Below the pieces are notes generated by a model. The model saw nothing but the letters and a program-made list of their open reading frames with translations. It searched no databases and was not told the origin of the DNA. The position numbers and the translations under genes were made by a program. DNA of 64,000 nucleotides from CAVQBC01 sp963710665 (lineage in GTDB: Bacteria > Actinomycetota > Thermoleophilia > Solirubrobacterales > Solirubrobacteraceae). The stretch is taken from assembly GCA_963710665.1 (NCBI GenBank), contig CAVQBC010000008.1, forward strand, positions 124,001 to 188,000, read 5' to 3'. Shown here one piece after another: positions 52,314 through 60,603 of this stretch; position 1 is the first letter of the stretch, and every line of letters starts with the position of its first letter.

Positions 52314-53027
52314 GTGCAGATCGAGGCTCGCGCGTCCGGGCAGTCGGCCGCCGGCACACCGCCGCCCGCACCGGTCGACCAGGCGGTCGCCCTCGTGGTG
52401 GCCGCCGGGAGCGGTGAGCGTCTGGGCGCGAACCGGCCGAAGGCGTTCGTCCCGCTCGGCGGGCGGCCGATGCTCGAGTGGTCGCTCGACGCCCTGCGCG
52501 CCGCCGGCGTCCGCCACGTGGTGGTCGCGCTGCCGCCGGGGCACGAGCCGCCGGCCGGCTGCCGCCGCGCCCCCGGCGGCGCGACCCGCTCCGAGTCGGT
52601 GCGCAACGCCCTCGCCGCGGCCGCGCCCGGCGCCGAGGTCGTGATCGTCCACGACGCCGCGCGCCCCCTCGTCACGCCGGGGCACTTCGTCGCGGCGGTG
52701 CGGGCGCTGGCGGACGCCGAGGCGGCGATCGCCGCCGCCCCGATGACCGACACGGTCAAGGAGGCGGGCCCCGACCGCCTGGTGGCGGGGACGCTCGACC
52801 GCTCGCGCCTGTGGGCGGTGCAGACCCCGCAGGTGTTCCGCCGCGCGGCGCTCGAGCGCGCGCTCGACGTGTCCGCGGAGGTCCTCGCCCAGGCCACCGA
52901 CGACGCGTGGCTGGTCGAGCGCACGGGCGGTCGCGTGCGCGTCGTCGAGTCCGACGCGACCAACCTCAAGGTCACCACGCCGCACGACCTGCGGGTCGCC
53001 GAGTTCCTGCTGCGCGAGCGGGGTTGA
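52314..53027 (+). CDS. ispD: 2-C-methyl-D-erythritol 4-phosphate cytidylyltransferase
   Basis: MEP pathway for isoprenoids: CTP plus methylerythritol phosphate. The 237-residue protein has the nucleotidyltransferase motifs ALVVAAGSGERLGANRPKAF, RSESVRNALAAAAPGAEVV, IVHDAARPLV, TDTVKEAG and WAVQTPQVF, and the DATNLKVTTPHDL end. The first 20 residues are a Pro/Ala extension. It follows carD by 48 bases. Confidence 0.95.
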   Translation: MQIEARASGQSAAGTPPPAPVDQAVALVVAAGSGERLGANRPKAFVPLGGRPMLEWSLDALRAAGVRHVVVALPPGHEPPAGCRRAPGGATRSESVRNALAAAAPGAEVVIVHDAARPLVTPGHFVAAVRALADAEAAIAAAPMTDTVKEAGPDRLVAGTLDRSRLWAVQTPQVFRRAALERALDVSAEVLAQATDDAWLVERTGGRVRVVESDATNLKVTTPHDLRVAEFLLRERG

Positions 53028-53065
53028 GGCCCCGCGCGCCGACGGCGTGCAAGAGTCCCCGCGGC

Positions 53066-53896
53066 ATGCTGACCGACTACCACGTCCACCTGCGCCCGGA
53101 CGAGCGCGAGCACACCGCCGCGCGCTACTTCACGGCCGCGAACGCCGAGCGCTACCGGGAGATCGCCGCCGAGCGCGGGATCGCCGAGCTGGGCGTGGCC
53201 GAGCACGTCTACCGCTTCCGCGCCGCGCTCGAGGTCTGGCAGCACCCGTTCTGGCGCGAGTACGCGGTCGACGACCTCGACGACTACTGCGCCTTCGTGC
53301 GCGAGGAGACCGACCTGCGGCTCGGGATCGAGGCCGACTTCGTCCCCGGCCGGGAGGACCGCATGGCCTCGCTGCTCGAGGCCCGCGAGTTCGACTTCGT
53401 GGTCGGGTCGGTGCACTTCCTGCGCGAGCATGCGGTCGACCTCGACGACGAGTGGGACGTCTGGGGGCGGGGCGAGTCGCCCGAGCGCGTGTGGGGCCGC
53501 TACTTCGAGACGCTCGCCGAGGCGGCGCGCAGCGGGCTGTTCGACGTCATGGCCCACCCCGACCTCGTCAAGATGTGGGGACCGCGACGGCCGCGTCCCG
53601 AGGGCGACCCGCGGCGCTGGTACGAGCCGGCCGTCGAGGCCTTCGCGGACGCCGGGGTCGCCGTCGAGGTCTCCACCGCGGGGCTGCGCAAGCCCGTGGG
53701 TGAGATCTACCCGGCGCGGGCGATGCTCGAGATGGTCGCGGAGGCCGGCTGCCCGGTCGCGCTGTCGAGCGACGCGCACGTGCCCGACGACCTCGGCTTC
53801 GGCTACGAGCAGGCGGTGTCGCTGCTCGAGGAGGTCGGGATCGGCGAGCTGTGCGTGTTCGAGCGCCGCGAGCGGCGGATGGAGCCGATCGGATGA
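53066..53896 (+). CDS. PHP-domain phosphoesterase, histidinol-phosphatase-like
   Basis: A 276-residue PHP protein. The metal-binding motifs are TDYHVHLRP (HxH), LGVAEHVYRF, GIEADFVPG, VVGSVHFLRE, DVMAHPDLVKMWG and ALSSDAHVPDDLG. The length and layout match the HisK/HolPase class that dephosphorylates histidinol phosphate. In this gene position an unrelated role is possible. It overlaps ispF by 4 bases (ATGA), so it is inserted within the isp operon. Confidence 0.87.
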   Translation: MLTDYHVHLRPDEREHTAARYFTAANAERYREIAAERGIAELGVAEHVYRFRAALEVWQHPFWREYAVDDLDDYCAFVREETDLRLGIEADFVPGREDRMASLLEAREFDFVVGSVHFLREHAVDLDDEWDVWGRGESPERVWGRYFETLAEAARSGLFDVMAHPDLVKMWGPRRPRPEGDPRRWYEPAVEAFADAGVAVEVSTAGLRKPVGEIYPARAMLEMVAEAGCPVALSSDAHVPDDLGFGYEQAVSLLEEVGIGELCVFERRERRMEPIG

Positions 53897-54372
53897 GCCG
53901 CTCGGGCATCGGCATCGACACGCACGCGCTGGCCGCCGGCCGGCGGCTCGTGCTGGGCGGCGTGGAGATCCCCTTCGAGCGCGGGCTCGCCGGGCACTCC
54001 GACGCCGACGTCCTCGCCCACGCGATCATCGACGCCCTCCTGGGCGCCGCCGGGCTGGGGGACATCGGCGAGCACTTCCCCGACACCGACCCCGCCTACG
54101 CGGGCGCCGACTCGATGGCGCTGCTGCGCACGGTGGTCGGGCGCGTCTCCGATCAGGGCCTCGCGGTCGCCCACGTCGACGCCACCGTGATGGCCGAGCG
54201 CCCGCCGCTCGCGCCGCACCGCGCGGCGATCCGCGCGTCGCTCGCCGGCGGCCTCGGGGTGGGGGAGGGCGCCGTCAACGTGAAGGCGACGAGCGGCGAG
54301 GGGATGGGCTTCGTCGGCCGCGGCGAAGGCATCGCCGCGCTCGCGGTCGCGACCCTCGAGCCGCGAGCATGA
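53893..54372 (+). CDS. ispF: 2-C-methyl-D-erythritol 2,4-cyclodiphosphate synthase
   Basis: MEP pathway ring closure. The 159-residue protein has GIGIDTHALAAGRRLVLGGV (the metal Asp and His), GHSDADVLAHAIIDALLGAA, GDIGEHFPDTDP, and the final TSGEGMGFVGRGEGIAALAV. The trimer-forming length is normal. The ATG overlaps the PHP gene stop. Both isp genes are therefore in one operon. Confidence 0.95.
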   Translation: MSRSGIGIDTHALAAGRRLVLGGVEIPFERGLAGHSDADVLAHAIIDALLGAAGLGDIGEHFPDTDPAYAGADSMALLRTVVGRVSDQGLAVAHVDATVMAERPPLAPHRAAIRASLAGGLGVGEGAVNVKATSGEGMGFVGRGEGIAALAVATLEPRA

Positions 54373-54394
54373 ACCGTCGAGGCAAAGGAGCCGC

Positions 54395-55612
54395 ATGCAG
54401 ACCCATGTGATCGTCGGCGCCGGGCTGGCCGGCGCGAAGGCCGCCCAGACCCTGCGCGACGAGGGATTCGACGGGCGCGTCGTGCTCGTCGGCTCGGAGT
54501 CCGACCGGCCCTACGAGCGCCCGCCGCTGTCCAAGGACTACCTGCGCGGCGAGAGCGGGCGCGACGCCGCCTACGCGCACGAGGCGGGCTACTACGACGA
54601 GCACGACATCGAGCTGCGCACCGAGACCACGGTGGCCCGCGTCGACCTCGGCGCCAAGGAGGTCGAGCTCGAGGGCGGCGAGCGCATCGGCTACGACCGC
54701 CTGCTGCTCACGCCCGGAGCGGAGCCGCGGCGCCTGCCGGTCCCTGGGGCCGACCTCGACGGCGTGCTCTATCTGCGCGTGTTCGGCGACTCGGACGCGA
54801 TCCGCGAGCGCATCGAGGCCGGTGGCCCCGCTGTCGTCATCGGCGCGGGCTGGATCGGTGCCGAGGTCGCCGCCTCGGCCCGCACGAAGGGCCTCGACGT
54901 CACGCTGATCGAGCGCGAGGACGTCCCGCTCACGACCTCGCTGGGTCGCGAGCTGGGGGAGATCTACGGCGCGATCCACCGCGACCACGGCGTGGACCTG
55001 ATCACCGGCGCCCAGGTCGAGGCGCTCGAAGGCGACGGGCGCGTGGAGCGCGTCCGGCTCGCCGGCGGGCGCACGATCGACTGCGCGTTCGCCGTGGTGG
55101 GCGTCGGCGTCGCGCCGAGGATCGGGCTCGCCGAGGCCGCCGGGCTCGCCTGCGACAACGGCATCCTCACCGACCAGCTGCTGCGCACGAGCGCCCGTGA
55201 GGTGTTCGCCGCCGGCGACGCCGCCAACGCGGTGCACCCCTTCTACGGCCATCGGGTCCGGGTCGAGCACTGGCACAACGCGCTCGAGCAGGGACCCGCG
55301 GCGGCCCGCTCGATGCTCGGCGACGGCAAGCCCTACGACGTCATCCCGTACTTCTTCTCCGACCAGTACGAGGTCGGGATGGAGTACGCGGGCTATGCGC
55401 GCGAATGGGAGGAGGTCGTGTTCCGCGGCGACGTGGAGGCGCGCGAGTTCATCGCCTTCTGGCTGCACGGCAACCGCGTCGTGGCGGGCATGAACGTCAA
55501 CGTGTGGGACGTCACGGACGGCATCCAGGCGCTCATCCGCTCGCGCAAGACCGTCGACCCCGCCCAGCTGCGGGACCCCGACGTCCCGATCGAGAGCCTC
55601 GACTCGAGGTGA
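54395..55612 (+). CDS. FAD/NAD-dependent ferredoxin reductase-like enzyme
   Basis: A 405-residue flavoprotein of the oxygenase-coupled ferredoxin reductase family. It has two dinucleotide folds: HVIVGAGLAGAKAAQTLRDE (FAD) and VVIGAGWIGAEVAASARTKG (NAD), and the FAD motif VFAAGDAANAVHPFYGHRVR. The C-terminal domain (RVEHWHNALEQGPAAARSML) is family-typical. No ferredoxin or oxygenase gene is adjacent, so its partner is unknown. It overlaps the cyclo-ligase gene (GTGA). Confidence 0.9.
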   Translation: MQTHVIVGAGLAGAKAAQTLRDEGFDGRVVLVGSESDRPYERPPLSKDYLRGESGRDAAYAHEAGYYDEHDIELRTETTVARVDLGAKEVELEGGERIGYDRLLLTPGAEPRRLPVPGADLDGVLYLRVFGDSDAIRERIEAGGPAVVIGAGWIGAEVAASARTKGLDVTLIEREDVPLTTSLGRELGEIYGAIHRDHGVDLITGAQVEALEGDGRVERVRLAGGRTIDCAFAVVGVGVAPRIGLAEAAGLACDNGILTDQLLRTSAREVFAAGDAANAVHPFYGHRVRVEHWHNALEQGPAAARSMLGDGKPYDVIPYFFSDQYEVGMEYAGYAREWEEVVFRGDVEAREFIAFWLHGNRVVAGMNVNVWDVTDGIQALIRSRKTVDPAQLRDPDVPIESLDSR

Positions 55613-56181
55613 GCGGGGCCGAGGCCAAGGCTGATCTGCGGCGCGAGCTGCGCGAGCGCCGCGCGCGGCGCGGGCAGGCCGACCTCGACGCCGTCGCCTA
55701 CGCGCTCGCCGAGCACGCCGCGTCGCTCCCCGGCGGCTGCGTCGCGGGGTTCATCGGCGTGCGCGCCGAGCCCCCCACGCTGGTGCTGCTCGACGCGCTG
55801 GCGAGTCGCGGCGTGCGGGTGCTGCTGCCGCGGCTGCGCGACGACATGGACCTCGACTGGGCCGTCTACGAGGGCGCGGACGCGCTGCGCACGGCCCGGC
55901 TCGGGCTGATGGAGCCGGCGGGGCCCGGGCTCGACCGCGAGGCGGTGGCGGAGGCGGAGCTCGTGCTCGCCCCCGCGCTGGCCGTGGACCGCGGCGGCCG
56001 GCGCATCGGGCAGGGCGGCGGCTCCTACGACCGGGCGCTGCCGCGGGCCGAGGCGCCGGTGATCGCGATCGTCTTCGACGACGAGGTGCTCGACGCCGTC
56101 CCCGCCGAGCCGCACGACCGGCTGGTGGACGGTGTGCTGACGCCGGGCGGCGGGCTCGTCCGGTTCACGACGCCTGGGTAA
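55609..56181 (+). CDS. 5-formyltetrahydrofolate cyclo-ligase
   Basis: Converts 5-formyl-THF to methenyl-THF with ATP. The 190-residue protein has the N-terminal KADLRRELRERRARR, VAGFIGVRAEPPT, and the phosphate-binding motif GQGGGSYDRAL, where Tyr of the common GxGxGYYDR is Ser. The GTG at 55609 overlaps the upstream stop. The role is in folate recycling, which may link it to the fol genes elsewhere. It ends in a 161-base hairpin. Confidence 0.9.
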   Translation: MSGAEAKADLRRELRERRARRGQADLDAVAYALAEHAASLPGGCVAGFIGVRAEPPTLVLLDALASRGVRVLLPRLRDDMDLDWAVYEGADALRTARLGLMEPAGPGLDREAVAEAELVLAPALAVDRGGRRIGQGGGSYDRALPRAEAPVIAIVFDDEVLDAVPAEPHDRLVDGVLTPGGGLVRFTTPG

Positions 56182-56341
56182 CCCCGGATCCGCCGATGTT
56201 CCGTGGATGCCTCGGTGCCGTGCGGGCGAGCCAGGGTCGATCGGCCGCGCATCCATGTGGCGAGCCACCTGGGTCGCGGCCGATCGGGACTGGCGAAGGG
56301 CCACGGCAGCGAGGCGCCGCGGGTATCGGGGAATCCGGGGT
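56181..56341 (+). other. 161-base near-continuous hairpin
   Basis: The interval folds on itself almost end to end. Successive stems are 56181-56189 with 56333-56341 (9 bp), 56193-56197 with 56325-56329 (5 bp), 56209-56214 with 56310-56315 (6 bp), 56217-56222 with 56302-56307 (6 bp), 56230-56234 with 56290-56294 (5 bp), 56238-56249 with 56275-56286 (12 bp perfect), and 56253-56255/56270-56272 plus a GTGG-CGAG-CCAC cap. It begins at the cyclo-ligase stop and ends where the cysS -10 box begins. Confidence 0.7.
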
Positions 56342-56346
56342 AAGGT
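56341..56346 (+). promoter_or_regulatory. cysS -10 box
   Basis: TAAGGT, then 8 bases and GTG 56355. The box overlaps the last base of the long hairpin, so the hairpin lies upstream of the cysS transcript. Confidence 0.5.
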
Positions 56347-56354
56347 GGCCGACC

Positions 56355-57734
56355 GTGCCACGCGAGATCACGCTGTACGACACCCGCACCCGCCGCCTGC
56401 AGCGGCTCGACCCGCGCGATCCGCTCCGGGTGGGCATCTACGCCTGCGGGCCCACCGTGTACTCGCGCGTGCACGTCGGCAACGCGCGGCCGTACGTGAC
56501 CTTCCTGCTGCTCAAGCGCTTCCTCGAGCACGAGGGCTTCGCGGTCTCGCTGGTGATCAACGTCACCGACATCAACGACAAGATCTACGACGCCGCGGTC
56601 AAGGCGGGCGTCGCCTCGGACGACCTCGCGCGCGAGATGACCGCCGCCTACGTGGCCGACACCGACCGGCTCGGGCTCGGCCGCCCCGACCACGAGCCGC
56701 TGGCCTCGGAGACGATCGGCCCGATCGTCGACCTGATCGCCGCGCTCGTGGACTCCGACCACGCCTACGTGGCCGACGGGGACGTCTACTTCCGCGTGCG
56801 CTCGCTGCCCTCCTACGGGGAGCTGTCCCGCCGCGACATCGAGGAGATGGACCAGGGCGAGGGCGTCGAGGGCGCCGACCGCAAGCGGGACGCGCTCGAC
56901 TTCGCGCTGTGGAAGGGCGAGAAGGAGGGCGAGGACACCGCGTGGGACTCGCCCTGGGGCCGGGGGCGCCCCGGCTGGCACATCGAGTGCTCGGCGATGG
57001 CCGAGACGCTGCTCGGCCTCGAGTTCGACATCCACGGCGGCGGGATCGACCTCGTGTTCCCGCACCACGAGAACGAGGCCGCGCAGACGCTCGCCGCCCG
57101 CGGCCGGCCGCTCACCCGGACCTGGATGCACAACGGGATGGTCCAGCTCGGCGCGGACGGTGACGACGACCGCGACCCCGAGAAGATGTCCAAGTCGGTC
57201 GGCAACATCCGCGGGCTGCGCGAGGTGCTCGACCAGGTCGGCCGCGACGCGCTGATCCTCTACTTCTGCGCCGGCCACTACCGCCAGCCGCTGGCCTTCT
57301 CGCGCGAGCGCCTGCAGGAGGCCGCGCGCGGGGTGGAGCGCATCCGCGACGCCGGCCGGCGCCTCCAGCCCGGCGACTCGCCGGCGGACCTCGCGCCGCT
57401 GCGAGAGCAGTTCTTCGACGCGCTCGCCGACGACTTCAACACGGCGCGCGCGCTCGCGACCGCGTTCGAGTGGATCCGCGAGTCCAACCGCCGCGGCGGC
57501 GTCGGCGGCGCCGACCTGCGCGAGATGCTCGGCGTCCTCGGGCTCGAGGAGCTGCTCGACGAGGCGGCGGCGGGGGCGCCGGCCGAGATCGTGGCCCTGG
57601 CCGAGCAGCGGGCCGAGGCCCGCGGGCGGCGCGACTTCGCCGAGGCCGACCGGCTGCGCGACGAGCTGCGCGCACGCGGCTGGGAGGTGCGCGACGGGCC
57701 CGGCGGGCCCGAGCTCGTGCCCGTCGCGGCGTGA
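56355..57734 (+). CDS. cysS: Cysteinyl-tRNA synthetase
   Basis: Charges tRNA-Cys. The 459-residue class I enzyme has the zinc Cys in YACGPTVYSRVHVGNARP (HxGN form of HIGH), WHIECSAMAE (zinc Cys), HHENEAAQ and the EKMSKSVGN loop (KMSKS). The C-terminal helical domain is present. GTG 56355 fits a -10 box 8 bases upstream and gives the normal N terminus. It overlaps rlmB by 4 bases. Confidence 0.96.
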   Translation: MPREITLYDTRTRRLQRLDPRDPLRVGIYACGPTVYSRVHVGNARPYVTFLLLKRFLEHEGFAVSLVINVTDINDKIYDAAVKAGVASDDLAREMTAAYVADTDRLGLGRPDHEPLASETIGPIVDLIAALVDSDHAYVADGDVYFRVRSLPSYGELSRRDIEEMDQGEGVEGADRKRDALDFALWKGEKEGEDTAWDSPWGRGRPGWHIECSAMAETLLGLEFDIHGGGIDLVFPHHENEAAQTLAARGRPLTRTWMHNGMVQLGADGDDDRDPEKMSKSVGNIRGLREVLDQVGRDALILYFCAGHYRQPLAFSRERLQEAARGVERIRDAGRRLQPGDSPADLAPLREQFFDALADDFNTARALATAFEWIRESNRRGGVGGADLREMLGVLGLEELLDEAAAGAPAEIVALAEQRAEARGRRDFAEADRLRDELRARGWEVRDGPGGPELVPVAA

Positions 57735-58426
57735 TCGTCTACGGCCGCAACGCCGTGCGCGAGGCCGTCCGCGGCCCGCGCGCGGTGCGGCGGGTGTGGG
57801 CGACGAGGAAGGCGGCCCGCGACCTCGGCGGCGCTCCGGTCGAGATCGCCGATGCCGCGGAGATCGCACGGCGCTGCGGGTCCGAGGCGCACCAGGGGGT
57901 CTGCGCGGAGGTCGAGGCGTACGTCTACGCCGACGCGGGGGAGCTGCTCGCGTCCGGCCCCGAGCCGTTGCTGGTGGCGCTCGACGAGGTCACCGACCCC
58001 CAGAACCTCGGCGCCGTCGCCCGGACGGCCGAGTGCGCGGGGGCGACCGGTCTCGTGCTGCCCGAGCGCCGCGCGGCCGAGGTCACGCCGGCGGTCTGCA
58101 AGGCGTCGGCGGGGGCGGTCGAGCACCTGCCCGTCGCTCGGGTCCGGAACCTCGCGGACTTCCTCGGCGACGCCAAGGACGCCGGGCTCTGGTGCTACGG
58201 GGCGGCCGCGGGAGCGTCCGTCGCCTACACCGCGCCGGACTACCACGGGGGCGTCGTGTTGGTGCTCGGCGCCGAGGGCCGCGGCCTGCGCCCGCGGGTC
58301 GCCGCGGCCTGCGACGAGCTCGTGGCGCTCCCCCTGCGCGGCCGCATCGAATCGCTCAACGTGAGCGCCGCCGCGGCCGTCCTGATGTACGAGATCTTGC
58401 AGCAACGGCTTGACACGTCCACATAA
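57731..58426 (+). CDS. rlmB: 23S rRNA 2'-O-methyltransferase, RlmB/TrmH family
   Basis: SPOUT-fold rRNA methyltransferase (Gm2251 type). The 231 residues have a short N-terminal RNA-binding domain (IVYGRNAVREAVRG; HQGVCAEVEAY) and the SPOUT motifs: NLGAVARTAECAGATGLVLP, VLVLGAEGRGLRPRV and LPLRGRIESLNVSAAAAVLM, the knot. The GTG overlaps the cysS stop. The cysS-rlmB pair matches Bacillus, where rlmB is also before sigH. Confidence 0.93.
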   Translation: MIVYGRNAVREAVRGPRAVRRVWATRKAARDLGGAPVEIADAAEIARRCGSEAHQGVCAEVEAYVYADAGELLASGPEPLLVALDEVTDPQNLGAVARTAECAGATGLVLPERRAAEVTPAVCKASAGAVEHLPVARVRNLADFLGDAKDAGLWCYGAAAGASVAYTAPDYHGGVVLVLGAEGRGLRPRVAAACDELVALPLRGRIESLNVSAAAAVLMYEILQQRLDTST

Positions 58427-58599
58427 TCGTGCGACCCTCGCCGCGAGTTAAGCTGAGCTTGAGGGTTACTGATGGGTCCTTGAGCTCGGCGGGGACCGAA
58501 CTCGGGGCGCCAGCCCCGTGAATATCGGCGCTGCGGGAGGCTGCGCCACGAATCCAGAACGGACCCGCCTGCCCAGGTGGGCCGGGGAAGGACGCGCTC
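58427..58599 (+). promoter_or_regulatory. Structured leader of the sigma-factor gene
   Basis: GGGTCC (58474-58479) pairs with GGACCC (58561-58566), closing a four-way junction. Inside are GAG-C-TCGG/CCGA-A-CTC (58482-58503, loop CGGGGA), GGGGC/GCCCC (58504-58517, loop GCCA) and GGCGC/GCGCC (58527-58547). The unpaired joints are GTGAATAT (58518-58525) and ACGAATCCAGAAC (58548-58560). GCCC-AGGT-GGGC (58571-58582) then leads to AAGGA and the GTG. Blocks such as GGGGACC, GTGAAT and CGAATCC recall the c-di-AMP riboswitch but the match is incomplete. Confidence 0.45.
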
Positions 58600-59253
58600 G
58601 TGGCCATTCTCTCCGAGAGACCTCGATCTCAACCTCAGGGTCAGATTGATGATCTGTACCTCATCGCGCTGGCCAAGCAGGGGAACAAGGACGCCTACGA
58701 CCGCCTCGTGCGGCGCTATGCCTCCTTCGTGCGGCTCAAGGCCTCGTCGTACTTCCTGATCGGCGGCGACTCCGAGGACCTCATCCAGGAGGGGCTGGTC
58801 GGGCTCTACAAGGCGATCCGCGACTTCCGCTCCGACCGCGAGTCGTCGTTCCGCAACTTCGCCGAGCTCTGCATCACGCGCCAGATCATCACCGCGGTGA
58901 AGACGGCGACCCGGAACAAGCACACGCCGCTCAACGGCTACGTGTCGTTCTCCACCACGCCGGCGGGCGCGAGCGACGGCGAGCCGACCCTCGACGAGGT
59001 GCTGCCGGGCTCCGCGACCTGGGACCCGGTCAACCAGGTGATCTCCTCCGAGGAGCTGCGCTCGCTGGTCGCCTGCCTGTCGACCGTGCTCTCCGAGCTC
59101 GAGTCGCGCGTGCTCTCGCTCTACCTCGACGGACACTCCTACACGGCGATCGGCGAGCAGCTCGACTGCGACTGCAAGACGGTCGACAACGCCCTCCAGC
59201 GCGTGAAGCGCAAGGTGGGCGCCCACCTGCAGGCGCGCACCGTCGTGCTGTAA
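58600..59253 (+). CDS. sigH: SigH-like RNA polymerase sigma factor
   Basis: A 217-residue sigma-70-family factor. Region 2 (DAYDRLVRRYASFVRLKASS, GDSEDLIQEGLVGLYKAIRD, SFRNFAELCITRQIITAVKT) has the -10-binding helix; region 4 (SELESRVLSLYLDGHSYTAI, DCDCKTVDNALQRVKRKVGA) is the HTH. Bacillus SigH has the same layout (about 218 residues), the LIGG(D)-type region and the same position after cysS-rlmB. The target genes are unknown. GTG 58600 follows AAGGA with a 7-base gap. Confidence 0.93.
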   Translation: MAILSERPRSQPQGQIDDLYLIALAKQGNKDAYDRLVRRYASFVRLKASSYFLIGGDSEDLIQEGLVGLYKAIRDFRSDRESSFRNFAELCITRQIITAVKTATRNKHTPLNGYVSFSTTPAGASDGEPTLDEVLPGSATWDPVNQVISSEELRSLVACLSTVLSELESRVLSLYLDGHSYTAIGEQLDCDCKTVDNALQRVKRKVGAHLQARTVVL

Positions 59254-59262
59254 TCCGGCCCA

Positions 59263-59649
59263 GTGCCGACCTGGCTGGCCATCGCCATCGGCGTGATCCT
59301 CGTCGTCATCGTGCTGCTGGCGCTCGGGGGCATCGTCGTCAACCGCCGCACCCGCGCCGCCGGCGCCGCGAGCTTCGAGGAGCACGTCCTGCGCGCCGAC
59401 CACGACCTCGCGGCCGCCCACGCCGCCGACCGCGGCTGGGCGCGCGAGACCCTCGAGCAGGCCGCGCGCCGCGCGCTCGCCGAGCGCCACCCCGACGCGG
59501 AGCCCGATTCCGTCCAGCTCGTGCAGGTCATCGACCGCGCCGGCACCGACGAGGACAAGGCGGTGTTCGTCGCCGACGCCGGCGGCCGCCGGCACGAGCT
59601 GACGCTCGGCCGCCGCGGGGACGATTGGGTCGCGGAGGATCTCGCCTAA
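59263..59649 (+). CDS. Small single-pass membrane protein, 128 aa
   Basis: A 128-residue protein with one N-terminal membrane helix (WLAIAIGVILVVIVLLALGG, residues 4-23), a basic junction (NRRTRAAG), and a soluble helical/beta domain (about 35-128; HVLRADHDLAAAHAADRGWA; EDKAVFVADAGG). GTG 59263 begins 9 bases after the sigH stop, so the two are probably co-transcribed and it could be an anti-sigma-like or sensor partner, though no zinc or known motif is seen. Confidence 0.7.
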   Translation: MPTWLAIAIGVILVVIVLLALGGIVVNRRTRAAGAASFEEHVLRADHDLAAAHAADRGWARETLEQAARRALAERHPDAEPDSVQLVQVIDRAGTDEDKAVFVADAGGRRHELTLGRRGDDWVAEDLA

Positions 59650-59665
59650 CGGCTCGATCCTCTTC

Positions 59666-59726
59666 GGAGTTCGGCCGGGTGGGTCGCGACCGAGGGCCCG
59701 TACCGACGGTGAGCCGACCGAACTCC
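59666..59726. terminator. Convergent-junction hairpin with GGAGTTC core
   Basis: GGAGTTCGG (59666-59674) pairs perfectly with CCGAACTCC (59718-59726); the GGTCGCGACC palindrome lies inside. Like the hairpin at 9273-9332 it begins GGAGTTC. The neighbouring genes converge. Confidence 0.5.
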
Positions 59727-59751
59727 CGCGCGTGCGGCGGTTCGGTGGTGC

Positions 59752-60486
59752 TCAGGCGGCGCGCGGGCGGCGGTGCTCGACGGACTCGACGAGCTCGATG
59801 ACGCGCTTGGGGTCGTCGGCCACCTGCAGCAGCTCGACGTCCTCGCGGCTGATCTTGCCCTCCGCGGCGACGTGGTCGCGCAGCCACTCGAGCAGCCCGC
59901 GCCAGTAGCGGTGCTCGTAGAGGACGATCGGGAAGTAGCGGATCTTCTCGGTCTGGCGCAGGGTCGCGGCCTCGAACAGCTCGTCGAGCGTGCCGAAGCC
60001 GCCGGGGAAGACCACGAAGCCGCTCGCGTAGCGGACGAACATGACCTTGCGCGCGAAGAAGTAGTGGAAGGCGAGCGGGACGTCGACGTAGCGGTTGACG
60101 CCCTGCTCGTTGGGGAGGTCGATCGCGAGGCCGATCGACGGCACGCCGGCGTCGCGGGCGCCGCGGTTGGCGGCCTCCATGATCCCGGGCCCGCCGCCGG
60201 TGATGATCGCGAAGCCCTCGTTGCCGAGCCGGCGGGCGAGGGCGCGGGCCTGGTGGTACTGGCGGTCGTCGCGGGAGGTGCGCGCCGAGCCGAAGATCGA
60301 GACCGCCTTGCCGACGTGGGCCAGCGCGCGGAACCCCATGGCCAGCTCGTCGGCGATCCGGTCGATCCGCGACTCGTCGTCGAGCTCTGAGACGATCGCC
60401 CAGGTCTGCGCCTCGAGGAGCTCCTCGTCGGGCGAGGTGGGGTGGCGGGGGTTGCGCCGCCGGTCGTTTTGGGACTCGATGCTCAC
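59752..60486 (-). CDS. LOG-family protein (Rossman-fold nucleotide-binding)
   Basis: A 244-residue protein of the TIGR00730/LOG family, cytokinin-activating nucleoside phosphoribohydrolase-like. The signatures are SIFGSARTSRD, ITGGGPGIMEAANRGARD and VVFPGGFGTLDELFEAATL, with the PGGxGTxxE active-site motif. The N-terminal 45 residues are charged. In bacteria many such proteins dephosphoribosylate nucleotides or have unknown roles. It diverges from the TetR gene below. Confidence 0.9.
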   Translation of the reverse strand: MSIESQNDRRRNPRHPTSPDEELLEAQTWAIVSELDDESRIDRIADELAMGFRALAHVGKAVSIFGSARTSRDDRQYHQARALARRLGNEGFAIITGGGPGIMEAANRGARDAGVPSIGLAIDLPNEQGVNRYVDVPLAFHYFFARKVMFVRYASGFVVFPGGFGTLDELFEAATLRQTEKIRYFPIVLYEHRYWRGLLEWLRDHVAAEGKISREDVELLQVADDPKRVIELVESVEHRRPRAA

Positions 60487-60590
60487 CGTGACAGCCTAGG
60501 GGTCGGGGGATGAACGCTCGTGGACCGGTCGCGCTCGCGCGGCGGCCCGGGCGGCGTTCGTCCGCGGACCGCGGGCGCCCGCGCCCCGAC

Positions 60591-60596
60591 TAGGAT
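60591..60596 (+). promoter_or_regulatory. TetR gene -10 box, leaderless arrangement
   Basis: TAGGAT followed by 7 bases and GTG 60604. It lies in the gap between divergent genes and sets the start of the TetR protein. Confidence 0.55.
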
Positions 60597-60603
60597 CGCC
60601 CCC

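Noticed and set aside
56181..56341. T-box or 6S RNA before cysS
   Set aside because: No T-box sequence (TGGNACC-type) is seen, and 6S RNA needs a central bubble that this hairpin lacks in the right place; the hairpin also lies upstream of the cysS -10 box.
58474..58566. Firm call of a c-di-AMP (ydaO) riboswitch
   Set aside because: Several conserved blocks look alike but the 3' block is not matched and the fold is a four-way junction; reported only as a candidate structured leader.
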